NCBI GenBank assembly: GCA_963814165.1 | Contig: CAWFBW010000007.1 | Location: 248,001-312,000, forward strand | Length of the DNA stretch: 64,000 bases | Origin: DASRAA01 sp963814165 | Lineage (GTDB): Bacteria; Acidobacteriota; Terriglobia; Terriglobales; Acidobacteriaceae | Direction: 5' to 3' | Shown: piece by piece, positions 8,608 to 17,187 of the stretch | How the letters are laid out: each line of letters opens with the position of its first letter | How positions within the stretch are numbered: position 1 is the first letter of the stretch | Notes under the pieces: model-generated | Told to the model about the DNA's origin: nothing | The model's input: only the letters and a program-made list of their open reading frames with translations | Database searches by the model: none | Position numbers and translations under genes: made by a program

Positions 8608-9951
8608 TTATTCTACTTTCGGTTGCCGAACGAAGAACTGCTCTTTATCCACATTCGCCGGCACCGCCACATCGAAGAACCCTACCATCATTTCCTCGTA
8701 AGTTTGGCCGCCCCAGCGCACCTCAACGTTCGGATTGGGATTGTGGGGGTTGTCCTCGGTGTTGTCAAACCATCCGACGGCCTGCAACTTGGTTCCTGCT
8801 TTCAAGAACCTAGGCTCAGCCAGGCGATAGCTGAGCTGCCAGTGGAAGTGATAGTGATTCAAGCGCAGGAGCGTCTCCACCGTGCCGTCGAGATGAAGAA
8901 TGTTGTACTCAAAACCTTGTCCCCGCAAATGCATGTGCGGGAAGAAACTCAGGAGCGTGCAGTCGTTCGGCAAAGTTCCCCAGACATCAACCCGGTAGTC
9001 TTTGGTGCGAGGCGGAATGATAAACGCGTGGTTGGTGAGCTGCAGCGTCAGCACCCGCTGCTTGGGCGGTTGTTTGGCGAACACCATGCCCACGCTGGTC
9101 TGGTCTGTACCCGCGGTGCCATTGGTCGTGTAGTGCATCTGGAACACCAGGTCTGACCCGGCGGGAATGAACTTCGCCACTCCATCGGGCCAGCGGTCGG
9201 GCTCGCTGCCGGGTGCATACACGAGCAGCATGTCGGTTGTAGTCTCATGGGCTTCAGCGCGCAGTTTGGAATCGCTGAAGCTTGATGCTGTAAACGGAAC
9301 TCCGACGGGTGCGGGCCGTAACCAAGTCGAGTTCGGCGGGCGGACATACACAACAGCGTGGTGTACATATTGCGCGCTCGACGGACGAATTTCCGTAAAC
9401 TGCACCCACTCGTCTTCCGTGAACCAGGTGGGCACGATTTCGTAGGTGTATTCGATATCGCCATGCGCCGGAATCGGCACCGCCACAGGCATCTGCACGA
9501 CTTTGTCGGGCTTGGGAATATTCCAGCCCTTGGTCCAGCGTCTTGGAGGAGGTGCGTCTATCGGCGAACCTGCGGGCGCACCTGCGGTGACCCAATCCGA
9601 AATCAATTTGATCTGCCGCGGCGTGAGCGATGGGTCGTTGGAAAACGTGCCATAGCGCGGATCTGCAAACCACGGCGGCATATCCCTGGAACTAACGGCC
9701 TGCTTGATTGCAGCGGCCCAGGGCTTGGCATCCTGATACCTCACCAACGGCATAGGAGCCATCTGTCCCGGACGGTGACAGGTCTGGCAGTGGTCCTGGA
9801 GAATCGGCACAACGTCTTTGTAGAAGGTTGGCTTGTGCGCGGGCCGTGGCGAAGCGTTCTGCGCCGTCGCAAATGTGGCAGACAGAAAACATGCCGAAGC
9901 AACAAGAGAGGTCGCTCGAATGATCCTTCTCCTGTTGCGTCGCTGCGGCAA
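8608..9951 (-). CDS. Exported heme c plus PHM-like copper monooxygenase fusion
   Basis: After a signal peptide (hydrophobic core ATSLVASACFLSATFATAQ) comes one heme-c motif, CQTCH, in a short cytochrome-like module of about 100 residues. The rest resembles copper type II, ascorbate-dependent monooxygenases. Candidate copper ligands are the His pair in YVHHAVVY, HMH in FFPHMHLRG, and Met in EEMMVGFF. The start is uncertain. No ATG follows the best ribosome site (AGGAG at 9929-9933); TTG at 9951 is taken here, giving an Arg-rich n-region, while ATT at 9921 sits at ideal spacing. It lies just after the receiver gene and 7 bases before mutY, so it is within an operon. The substrate is unknown. 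Confidence 0.85.
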   Translation of the reverse strand: MPQRRNRRRIIRATSLVASACFLSATFATAQNASPRPAHKPTFYKDVVPILQDHCQTCHRPGQMAPMPLVRYQDAKPWAAAIKQAVSSRDMPPWFADPRYGTFSNDPSLTPRQIKLISDWVTAGAPAGSPIDAPPPRRWTKGWNIPKPDKVVQMPVAVPIPAHGDIEYTYEIVPTWFTEDEWVQFTEIRPSSAQYVHHAVVYVRPPNSTWLRPAPVGVPFTASSFSDSKLRAEAHETTTDMLLVYAPGSEPDRWPDGVAKFIPAGSDLVFQMHYTTNGTAGTDQTSVGMVFAKQPPKQRVLTLQLTNHAFIIPPRTKDYRVDVWGTLPNDCTLLSFFPHMHLRGQGFEYNILHLDGTVETLLRLNHYHFHWQLSYRLAEPRFLKAGTKLQAVGWFDNTEDNPHNPNPNVEVRWGGQTYEEMMVGFFDVAVPANVDKEQFFVRQPKVE

Positions 9952-9964
9952 ATGCGATTCCGGT

Positions 9965-10789
9965 CTAGTTCGGCTGATTGTGTTCCGGCAACTCTTCTTC
10001 TTGAACCGCATGGCGGCGCAGGAGTTGCGCCAGGTTCTGCGAAAAGGCGGAACGCGGCAGGACCACGTCACATCCCGCTTCGGTCGCCTTGAGCTTCAGC
10101 TCTCCCTGCACATGGGAAACGAAGCCGAGGATGTTGGTCTCCTTCTTCAGCTTGCTCTTGAGCTTAGGGATAACGGTGAGCGGCTTGGCATTGAGGTTAT
10201 TGAGATCGACAATGATGAGCGACGGCTTGTCGTTGCCATTCTCGCCCATCCGCTCGAACACGTCCTTTTCGGTCTTCACGAATTCGACCTTCACACCAAG
10301 CTTGCGCGCGGTTTCGGTGATCTTCGCGAGGAAGAAGAGATCGTCCACAAACGCGTAGATTCGCGTGGGGGCATCGGCTGGAACCGGCAGCGGTGCCGGA
10401 TCCGCCGGAGGGAACGGCTTTCCACGTCCGCGATCGGGCGTGTGGGTGTTGCCGTCGTGCTCCTGTAGCACGGCTCGATAGCTGTGGTCCATGGGAGCGG
10501 AGTACACCCCTCCAAGCGGTTCACGCGAGGCCGGACGTCCGCCGGGCTTGTGTCCGCCCGTGCGTTTCTTGCCGAAGCGGCGTCCACCGGCGCTCCGGCC
10601 CTGGCCCTGCGACTGGCCTTGGCCCTGGGGCTGGCCCTGGCCGTGTTGTTGGCCGTGACCTTGACCTTGGCCCTGCGATTTACCCTGCTGCTGGTTGGCC
10701 TGGTGCGGAGTAGCTCCGCGGCGTCCACGCCGCCGTCTGCGCCCTTTCCCTCCGGAACTACCGGAAGGAGGATTCGGTCCTTGATTCAT
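9965..10789 (-). CDS. Degenerate receiver-domain protein with Gly-Gln-rich N-terminus
   Basis: The first about 95 residues are very basic and of low complexity: an Arg cluster (GRRRRRGRRG), then repeated GQGQ-type dipeptides, then another basic patch. This part is probably disordered and could bind nucleic acid. Residues about 140-265 look like a CheY-type receiver: AFVDDLFFLAKI, the putative phospho-acceptor Asp in SLIIVDLNN, and Ser in GFVSH. The usual conserved Lys is replaced by Arg (VLPRSA), so signalling by phosphorylation is doubtful. The ATG at 10789 follows AAGAGAG. It is the first gene of the minus-strand run that includes mutY. Confidence 0.75.
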   Translation of the reverse strand: MNQGPNPPSGSSGGKGRRRRRGRRGATPHQANQQQGKSQGQGQGHGQQHGQGQPQGQGQSQGQGRSAGGRRFGKKRTGGHKPGGRPASREPLGGVYSAPMDHSYRAVLQEHDGNTHTPDRGRGKPFPPADPAPLPVPADAPTRIYAFVDDLFFLAKITETARKLGVKVEFVKTEKDVFERMGENGNDKPSLIIVDLNNLNAKPLTVIPKLKSKLKKETNILGFVSHVQGELKLKATEAGCDVVLPRSAFSQNLAQLLRRHAVQEEELPEHNQPN

Positions 10790-11279
10790 GTTGCTCTCTT
10801 GTTACGTTCGTTTGCCCGCGGATTTGCGGGTTCCCACATTCGTAAACCGCTCTTGCCGGCCAGGTGTTCGCACTGTCGTCCGAGAAATCGGCGTCTCTGC
10901 GGTTGAAATCGTTTTTGATATCGAATCAGTTACGTCCGTCTGGCGCCCGGAATCTATGGCGCGAGGAACGCCTGCACGGGAAGTGCGGCGATTGGAGGAC
11001 GTCTTTATCGTACCCAGCTTTGCGGTTGAAACGCAAGCCGCTATAGCTGTTAATACGCTTGACTACTCTCTTTCGTCAACCTCGGGATTAACCACACCTG
11101 GGCCTTGCTTTCGATTTGCCGGCACAAAACCGATATGGGGAACCTGGCCTTGCGAAACCTTTTTCTTGACTCCGGGGTCTGAGTCGGCGGGTTACCTCAC
11201 CGCTGGGGATAGCTTGCACCAGAATACGTTACTTTTCCAACACTATCCAGCGAACGGCGCTTGGCAGCAGCGAATAGCG
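10790..11279. other. Intergenic region, 490 bases
   Basis: No convincing gene is seen. An open plus-strand frame here runs antisense into the SirB1-like gene and has no family features. The stretch should carry the promoter for the receiver-mutY operon. A small inverted repeat, CCCGC-GGATTT-GCGGG, lies near 10818-10833, within the leader of that operon. Nothing else is supported. Confidence 0.5.
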
Positions 11280-12137
11280 TCAATTCAACCTTGCCAGAAG
11301 CTGGCGCAACATGTCGAGCGTCTCGCGAACGTCGTCCGAGTCATCCGCATCTGGGCACATTTGCAAATACGTTCCGAAATCGTGCGCCGCACCCAGGAAC
11401 TGCTCCAGGTTGAGGCGAACCAGTCCACGCTCGCGAATCAGCTCGGGGCTTTGAGGCGGAATCGCCAGCAGCAGGTCCAGCACCATTAGACCCTTGGGGA
11501 AATTACGCTGCTTGAAATAAATCTGCCGCAGGTTGTTCAGCACCCGCGTAAGGATCTCCCGGTGACTGACGGTCTGCAAGAATTCAGGCTTCAGCTCGAT
11601 CTGCCCTGAATAGATTTCGTCGAGGCGTCGCTGACACTCGGCGTTGCCGACGACGCGCCCCCGGTTGAAGGCGTCAATGATAACCTCGCCCGACAGCGCA
11701 TCGTAGTGCTTCAGCAGGAAGTGCCCCGGCATACCCGTCCCGGCAAGGGGAAAGCCAACGCGCCGCGCAATGTCCATGTAAATGACCGACAACGTGATGG
11801 GAATACCCAACTTACGATCCAGCACGTCGTTGAGAAACGAGTTGCGAGGATCGTAGTAGTCGTCGCGATTGCCGCGTAGTCCTTCCTCGTCGAAGATCAC
11901 GCGATTGAGCACCGCAATGGTTTCGCGGGATGTCGGATGGCTGCGCAGTCCCTTGCGCACCCGCTGCGCCAGCGCCTCCAGGCGGCCGACGTAATACGGG
12001 ATGTCGAGCAACGGGTATTCGGCTTGCGAGATCGCCAACGCTCCCGCGGCTAGCCCGATCGAGGCATCGTCGCGCGACGGCGCTACAAGTGCCGCAAAGC
12101 TGGCGAGGGCACTCGGCGGTGACTCAAGATCTGCCAT
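11280..12137 (-). CDS. SirB1/transglutaminase-like protein with TPR tail
   Basis: The 285-residue product matches the SirB1 family build. A transglutaminase-core-like domain (about 30-190) includes FDEEGLRGNRDDYYDPRNSF, then LDRKLGIPITLSVIYMDIARRVGFPL and GMPGHFLLKHY. A TPR-like C-terminal region follows (LRQIYFKQRNFPKGLMVLDL, then LNLEQFLGAAHDFGTYL). Family members often sit near translation or peptidoglycan genes, but their biochemical role is unclear. No Cys-His-Asp triad is evident, so catalysis is not claimed. It starts 47 bases after the DUF2142-like gene, so an operon is probable. Confidence 0.85.
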   Translation of the reverse strand: MADLESPPSALASFAALVAPSRDDASIGLAAGALAISQAEYPLLDIPYYVGRLEALAQRVRKGLRSHPTSRETIAVLNRVIFDEEGLRGNRDDYYDPRNSFLNDVLDRKLGIPITLSVIYMDIARRVGFPLAGTGMPGHFLLKHYDALSGEVIIDAFNRGRVVGNAECQRRLDEIYSGQIELKPEFLQTVSHREILTRVLNNLRQIYFKQRNFPKGLMVLDLLLAIPPQSPELIRERGLVRLNLEQFLGAAHDFGTYLQMCPDADDSDDVRETLDMLRQLLARLN

Positions 12138-12184
12138 ATTCGGTTGTTATTTGATGAAGCAGTTCGGAAACTTGATTCGCAGAG

Positions 12185-13840
12185 TCAATCGGTGGCCCCC
12201 GATTTGCCGAAACACGCAACCACTAACAGAACCGTTCCGAGAGTTGCTACCCAGTAAACCAACCAGCAACTCAGCAATACAGCAGGGTTCAACCATACCG
12301 GCCGTAGTTCCGAGAGCCGATGGAACGCCACGGGCAATTGCGGCCAGACTGACAGCAAGGCGGCCGGGACCCGCCCGCCGGAGTGCGAAGAGAGTCCGCT
12401 GTAGTACGGGATGAGCAAGGCGTGCATGCCGTAAAGATCAAGAGCAGCAGCGCAAACCGCCATTGCCGGAAATACGATTCGAGCGGGAATGAACGCGAGC
12501 AGCCCCCAGGCCAACAGCACGATTTCCGCACCTATCGCGGCATACAGATACCACCCTGTGGAGGACGAGACACCCTGGTTCATGAACGTTACAAGCACGT
12601 TGTATCCAAGTCCGGCCCAGAAGCAGACATAGAACGCAGAAAGCGTGAGCACGGCGCGAAGCTCATCGGACGAACCGCGGCGCCGCAAAAGGCGCCAGAC
12701 GACTCCTAACATGGCCAGCGCCATGAGCGCGAACGCCAACTTGTAAGTCCGGTCGGGTACACGCAGAAAACTCCACGCTCCGAACCATGTATGAGAAACC
12801 AAAACGGACAAGACGCCGCTCTTCCAATTCACGTGCGGTAGCGCCGCCAGTTTCTGCAGTAGAGAAATGTGCCCCATGGCAACATCATCGCCTTGTCCGG
12901 ACCACGAGCCGGTTGCGCGGTGGACAAGCGCATACCAATGCCCGGCGATGAAAAGCGAGATGAGGAATGCGCAGCCAACTCGCGGGATAACGGTGAAGGG
13001 TCCCGACTTGCCGGCACGACTCTGGGGACGCCGTGCGGCAACGACGGCGACAACCAGTACGGCAGGCACTGATGTAAGCAGGTACGCCTTGGTGAGCAGC
13101 CCAAATCCGAGCGCTCCGCCCAGCCCCAGCCAGGCGCACCATGACTGCGGCTTATATACTGCCCACATTGCTGAGGCCAGCATTGCCGTATAGCAGACTA
13201 GCGCCAGGGACTCGTTGCTCACACGTGCGACATTGATCATCAGTTCGGGCAGCAAGACGACGACAGCGGTTACGCCCACTGCTTGCCGGTCGCCGACCAG
13301 GACCTGCCGGGCGATCCAATACACGAAAGGGACTGCAGCGGACGCAAGTAAGACGTTAAGCAAGCGCAGCCAATACAGCATCGACAGTAGCGACACTCCA
13401 CTCATCCAGCGCACGGGGATTGCAAACAGCCAGTAGTAGAGCGGAGCCTGCTGCGATTCGTAGTTGAGCAACGGCTCGGTTGCGGGAAGTTTTGCGTCCT
13501 TTGGATCGAGTGCGCGAACTGCGGCGATGCGTTGTTGTCTTTCGGCATCCGGCAACGTCCAGAATTCTTCGTGGGTTGTGATAGGTGGCGGGATGGCCTG
13601 GAATTGCAGCTCCCATGGGAGCGGAAGCAGGTGAAGCGACTCCTGCACCTCCAGCGAAATTGGCGTGTCGCTGCGCGGCAGACCCTGTCCGCTGGCGACA
13701 TGTTGTAAGGCGGCGACGTGAAATGGCTCGTCGTAACCTTCCCATGCAGGCAAGAGTGCGGAGTACCAAAAGCCTCGTACCATAAATGCCAACCAAAGCA
13801 GTGCGAGCACAATCGGTACTCGTGAAGATCGTAGATTCAT
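12185..13840 (-). CDS. Polytopic membrane protein, DUF2142/glycosyltransferase-C-like
   Basis: The start at 13840 is two bases after the stop of the proline dehydrogenase gene, giving tight coupling. The 551-residue product has an N-terminal helix followed by the acidic loop WEGYDEPFHVAALQH, typical of DUF2142 and the wider GT-C superfamily, where a first-loop acidic residue binds a lipid-linked sugar. About 12 further hydrophobic helices follow, with an extracytoplasmic loop rich in Gln/Pro after helix 1. It is probably a lipid-linked glycosyltransferase, but the substrate is unknown. The DUF2142 assignment rests on topology and the DE-x-x-H pattern. Confidence 0.75.
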   Translation of the reverse strand: MNLRSSRVPIVLALLWLAFMVRGFWYSALLPAWEGYDEPFHVAALQHVASGQGLPRSDTPISLEVQESLHLLPLPWELQFQAIPPPITTHEEFWTLPDAERQQRIAAVRALDPKDAKLPATEPLLNYESQQAPLYYWLFAIPVRWMSGVSLLSMLYWLRLLNVLLASAAVPFVYWIARQVLVGDRQAVGVTAVVVLLPELMINVARVSNESLALVCYTAMLASAMWAVYKPQSWCAWLGLGGALGFGLLTKAYLLTSVPAVLVVAVVAARRPQSRAGKSGPFTVIPRVGCAFLISLFIAGHWYALVHRATGSWSGQGDDVAMGHISLLQKLAALPHVNWKSGVLSVLVSHTWFGAWSFLRVPDRTYKLAFALMALAMLGVVWRLLRRRGSSDELRAVLTLSAFYVCFWAGLGYNVLVTFMNQGVSSSTGWYLYAAIGAEIVLLAWGLLAFIPARIVFPAMAVCAAALDLYGMHALLIPYYSGLSSHSGGRVPAALLSVWPQLPVAFHRLSELRPVWLNPAVLLSCWLVYWVATLGTVLLVVACFGKSGATD

Positions 13841-13842
13841 CT

Positions 13843-14763
13843 TCACTGCCGCAGCATGTTCTTCGCGATGAACAGCACGTTTGCGGGCCGCTCCGCCAGC
13901 CGCCGCATGAAGTACGGATACCACTCCGTCCCAAACGGAATGTACACCCGCATGCCGTAGCCCTCGCGCACCAGCTTCTGCTGCAGATCGCGGCGGACAC
14001 CATGTAGCATCTGGAACTCATACGCCGTGGCCGGAATGTTCTCCGCCTTCGCGAACTGCTTCATCTGCTCGATGATGCCTTCATCGTGCGTTGCCAGCCC
14101 GTGATAGACGCCGCTCTTCAACAGTATCTTCGCGAGCTTGACGTAGTTTGCGTCCACGTCAGCTTTCTTTGGGAAGGCGATCTCCGGGGGCTCCTTGTAC
14201 GCGCCCTTGCACAGGCGAATGCGGATTCCCTCCGACACAAGCTGCTTCACGTCATCTTCGCTGCGGTACAGGTAGGTTTGAATGACTGTTCCCAACTTCC
14301 CTGAGTGCCCGGGCAGCCGGTGCAATTGCCTCACGAAGTCCAATGTCCGCTGCGTATACGGCGAACCTTCCATGTCCACGCGTATGAAGCTGTTGATCTT
14401 GACGACGTGGGCCACCAGCTCGGTGACTAGCGAAAATGCCAGGTCCTGGTCCACGTCGAAACCCATGTGGGTGAGCTTGAGGCTGATGTTGGCGTTCAAC
14501 TTGCGCGACGAAATCTCACCCAGCATCTGGTGATAGAGCTCAGCGCTGTGTCTGGCCTCGTCGATGTTGGTAACGTTCTCGCCGAGGTTGTCGATGCTGA
14601 CGCTCGCGCCCCACTGATTCACCTGCTCAGTCGCGCGAACCGCGTCGGCGAGCTGAGTTCCGGCGACAAATCGTCCCGAGAAGCGCAAGCCGATCGCCGA
14701 GTTCTCTGCAAAGTGGCGCAGAGATTTGTTTTCGGAGAGCTTGATGAATGTTGCTCTTAGCAT
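13843..14763 (-). CDS. Proline dehydrogenase
   Basis: The start at 14763 follows GGAGG. The 306-residue single-domain enzyme oxidises proline to pyrroline-5-carboxylate with FAD. Visible motifs are SLKLTHMGFDVD, the FAD/substrate strand FIRVDMEGS, RLCKGAYKEP, LATHDE, YEFQMLHGVR, and RVYIPFGTEWYPYFMRRL with its paired substrate-carboxylate arginines. Its length fits the monofunctional PutB type rather than fused PutA. No P5C dehydrogenase is nearby. The next gene starts two bases after the stop. Confidence 0.93.
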   Translation of the reverse strand: MLRATFIKLSENKSLRHFAENSAIGLRFSGRFVAGTQLADAVRATEQVNQWGASVSIDNLGENVTNIDEARHSAELYHQMLGEISSRKLNANISLKLTHMGFDVDQDLAFSLVTELVAHVVKINSFIRVDMEGSPYTQRTLDFVRQLHRLPGHSGKLGTVIQTYLYRSEDDVKQLVSEGIRIRLCKGAYKEPPEIAFPKKADVDANYVKLAKILLKSGVYHGLATHDEGIIEQMKQFAKAENIPATAYEFQMLHGVRRDLQQKLVREGYGMRVYIPFGTEWYPYFMRRLAERPANVLFIAKNMLRQ

Positions 14764-15115
14764 GACGCCTCCACGGGCGCGTACAGCAGAGGCGCGGCCC
14801 AATGATCGCTATTGAAATGACGCATAGAAATGTCGGTACCAGCAAACCAAACTCTCGATGATAGCGCCGAGCCGGGTGCGGGGCAAACGAAACCCCCAGA
14901 AGTCCCGCCAGGGCTTCGAGAGAGGAAACAGGGGGCGCGATTTTCCAGGCGGTCACCCAGGCATCTTGACTCCAAATAATCTCGCTCAAATACCGTCTGC
15001 AATTACGGGCCCACGGGTCTTAGCTTCGTTGATGCGAAGGCCTCCACTCGATGACTGTGCGGAAGAAGTCGAATTATCTGAGCCATCCGCCGCGGATCTG
15101 AGAGACCGAACGAAA
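14764..15115. other. Intergenic region, 352 bases
   Basis: I see no supported gene. Frames on both strands are short and lack ribosome sites or recognisable sequence. The region should hold the promoter of the proline dehydrogenase operon and the 3' end of the secreted-protein transcript coming from the right. Confidence 0.45.
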
Positions 15116-16066
15116 TCAAGGAATAATCTTGATGTCGCCTTTGAATTGATGATAGTTGCGGAAGTCAATGACGTTGTGGGTACAGAAGTTGCTACCCCGC
15201 TGACAACCCAAGCTCTCGGCATGGACGGGAAGCAGAAACGATTTCCCCTCAATCATCACGTACGAATAATCAATGGCGGACTCGACCGCATCGATGGGAA
15301 AGTCTGACGGAAGGTCGCGGGCCTGCCTCTCGATACGCAGGGCACGCGCGGTATTGACATCGACCCATACGCAGCCGGTGTAAGCCGCAATCGCAGCCTG
15401 ACCACCGACCTGCATCTTCCAGTTTGAATTTTCAGTGCGCACTTGAAAGTCGTAAACCTGAGCACGAATGCCCGCAATGATGGCCGGACGGCCGGAGCTG
15501 AAGTGCGCCTTCGAACGGGGATCAAAAAGGGCCAATAGAGCGGATGCAAATTCTCCTGTTGACCAGGCCCCATCGATCTCAGGCAACTGCTTGTTGGTGG
15601 GACGATTGTTGATCTTCACGTTGCGATAGGTTTCGTTTCCGTCCTCGTAAATGATTTCAGCCGAAACGATGTCCTGGGGCACTTTCTGCCCGCGGCCTTG
15701 CTGGGTAAACCGCGCCATGAACTCCTGGCAAATAAAGTTGGGCAGCTTCTGTGAAAACTGGAGCGCCGCCTCTCGGGCCCGGTCGATCAAGGGTGCGGAG
15801 GAGGGCAGCGAAGGCGGGGGTGCGGAGTCCTCAGGGCCGGACTCGGCCGACGGGTCGGGACACGGCGGCGGAGCCGGTTGTCCACTTTTTTTTAGAGTGG
15901 GAACGTCGGAGCAAGGAGGCGTATTTTGTTCCGGCGACTGGGCCGTGGCCGGCGGCGTGGCGCAAGCCAGCGCAAAGGCGACTCCGGCGCCGCCAATGCG
16001 AAGCCAGCGGCCCGTATGTCGAAGGCTGTATCCATTCACAGAGTCACCGTCTCTCGAATCTAGCAT
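15116..16066 (-). CDS. Secreted hypothetical protein, 316 aa
   Basis: I do not recognise the family. An N-terminal hydrophobic segment (IGGAGVAFALACATPPATAQ) looks like a signal peptide. It is followed by about 50 residues rich in Pro and Ser with two Cys. The folded part (about 95-316) begins LIDRAREAALQFSQKLPNFI-C, a start I associate with secreted acidobacterial proteins of unknown role. It has strands like YRNVKINNRP and ends with a Cys pair region (LGCQRGSNFCTHNV). The start is unsure: ATG at 16066, or a GTG nine codons later which gives a shorter signal sequence. Confidence 0.65.
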   Translation of the reverse strand: MLDSRDGDSVNGYSLRHTGRWLRIGGAGVAFALACATPPATAQSPEQNTPPCSDVPTLKKSGQPAPPPCPDPSAESGPEDSAPPPSLPSSAPLIDRAREAALQFSQKLPNFICQEFMARFTQQGRGQKVPQDIVSAEIIYEDGNETYRNVKINNRPTNKQLPEIDGAWSTGEFASALLALFDPRSKAHFSSGRPAIIAGIRAQVYDFQVRTENSNWKMQVGGQAAIAAYTGCVWVDVNTARALRIERQARDLPSDFPIDAVESAIDYSYVMIEGKSFLLPVHAESLGCQRGSNFCTHNVIDFRNYHQFKGDIKIIP

Positions 16067-16196
16067 GATGCGCAGTCACCGGTTGCCAGTTGTCCGTTGT
16101 CAGTAAAATCAAAAGACCCACATCACCGCTTCGCGGCTGAAATACTCTGTCGTGACCAAACACCTTCCCAACCCATAAGTCGCATTTAGTGTTCCG

Positions 16197-16739
16197 TCAC
16201 GTTCTCAGAAGGGGGAGCTTTGCCCAGTCGCCCCTTCTAGGCTGGAGGCAGCCCGCACGTTCCTGGGTTGGGTTTCCAAGTCGAGCGCGAGGTGGTATCC
16301 CCTCCCAACCCGTACTCGTATTTTCAGACACTTGCGAAGGGTTTTCCGTGCAGCTTTCTGCAAACAAATGACTTAGAGGTACATGATAGGAAACATTAGG
16401 GTTATTGGCGCAGTCAGGACGGATCGTCTGCTTGGCGGGGAGGGCAGCGGCGGCGAGATCCATGGCCCAGAGCATTAGGCGGGCGGTGGCGAAATCAACA
16501 GCGCCGGAGTTCACGATGCGGAGGACTTCAGCGCGGTTCAAGGCGAGGTCGCCCAGAGTCATGGCCACGCGAAGCCGGGGGATGCCGGCAACGCGGCGGG
16601 CACGGGCCATGTTGCGGATGCGGGTGCGGGTCCCTCGGTGATGACGACAGCAGGCGCGTCCTCGGACGGCAGCACCTTGGCAGTGGCGGCCATCGGGAAA
16701 GATGTGGCGGCAGAGACGGATGATCAAGTGTGAATTCAT
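16197..16739 (-). CDS. Small Cys/His-motif protein of an acidobacterial type
   Basis: The ATG at 16739 follows GCGGAGG at 7 bases. The first 34 residues hold a Cys/His pattern: Cys10, Cys20 and Cys30/31-x-x-His within RLCRHIFPDGRHCQGAAVRG and the following RACCRHH. This resembles small proteins that I recall as abundant and uncharacterised in Acidobacteriota (C-x(n)-G-x-x-C-x(3)-A-x-R-G-x-x-C-x-x-H), possibly zinc-binding. A helical part (LGDLALNRAEVLRIVNSGAV) follows. The last about 60 residues are unlike the rest, and the real gene could once have ended earlier. Confidence 0.6.
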   Translation of the reverse strand: MNSHLIIRLCRHIFPDGRHCQGAAVRGRACCRHHRGTRTRIRNMARARRVAGIPRLRVAMTLGDLALNRAEVLRIVNSGAVDFATARLMLWAMDLAAAALPAKQTIRPDCANNPNVSYHVPLSHLFAESCTENPSQVSENTSTGWEGIPPRARLGNPTQERAGCLQPRRGDWAKLPLLRT

Positions 16740-17011
16740 TGAGACCTCCGCAAGGTCATTACGCCAGGTTAGGGCAAAACGCTTTTCGCTTTTCGCTGGT
16801 CGCGATTCGCAAAGAACCAGCTGATACAGGCCGCGGGTATTCCCGAGGCAAAGTCGAACAGTGTCCGAGTGGTAGCTAAGCCACCACGATGGAAGCGTGG
16901 CAAAGTTGCGGACGGTCGTCAAGTTACGAAAGTACAGGTGGTACGTACTTTAGTAACTAGTCGTCAGGGAACATCAAAAGACCCAGTAGGCAAGGAAGCC
17001 CGAACGATGGG

Positions 17012-17055
17012 AAAAGCCCCGCCCAACCAAAAGCAGGTTGGACGGGGCACCCACG
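17012..17055. repeat. Intergenic hairpin element, copy A
   Basis: The arms at 17016-17028 (GCCCCGCCCAACC) and 17036-17048 (GGTTGGACGGGGC) pair over 13 positions with one G-T wobble, around a 7-base loop. The sequence AAAA precedes and CACCCACG follows. A related element lies at 18208-18267. Read on the minus strand the stem is followed by TTTT, so terminator activity is possible, though no minus-strand gene ends just upstream of it. Confidence 0.5.
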
Positions 17056-17187
17056 TGAGCTTTGGCCGGGCCAACCGCCAACAATGAAGACATTGTCTGA
17101 AAAAAGATGTGAACATCGCGGAACGTTCAGGGAACTCTCCGCCGCGCAATGCGTATATCGAGCGAGGGATTGCCTTGCCAAATCGTG

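Noticed and set aside
10788..11489. Open 233-codon frame on the plus strand
   Set aside because: It runs antisense into the SirB1-like gene, has no ribosome site and shows no family features.
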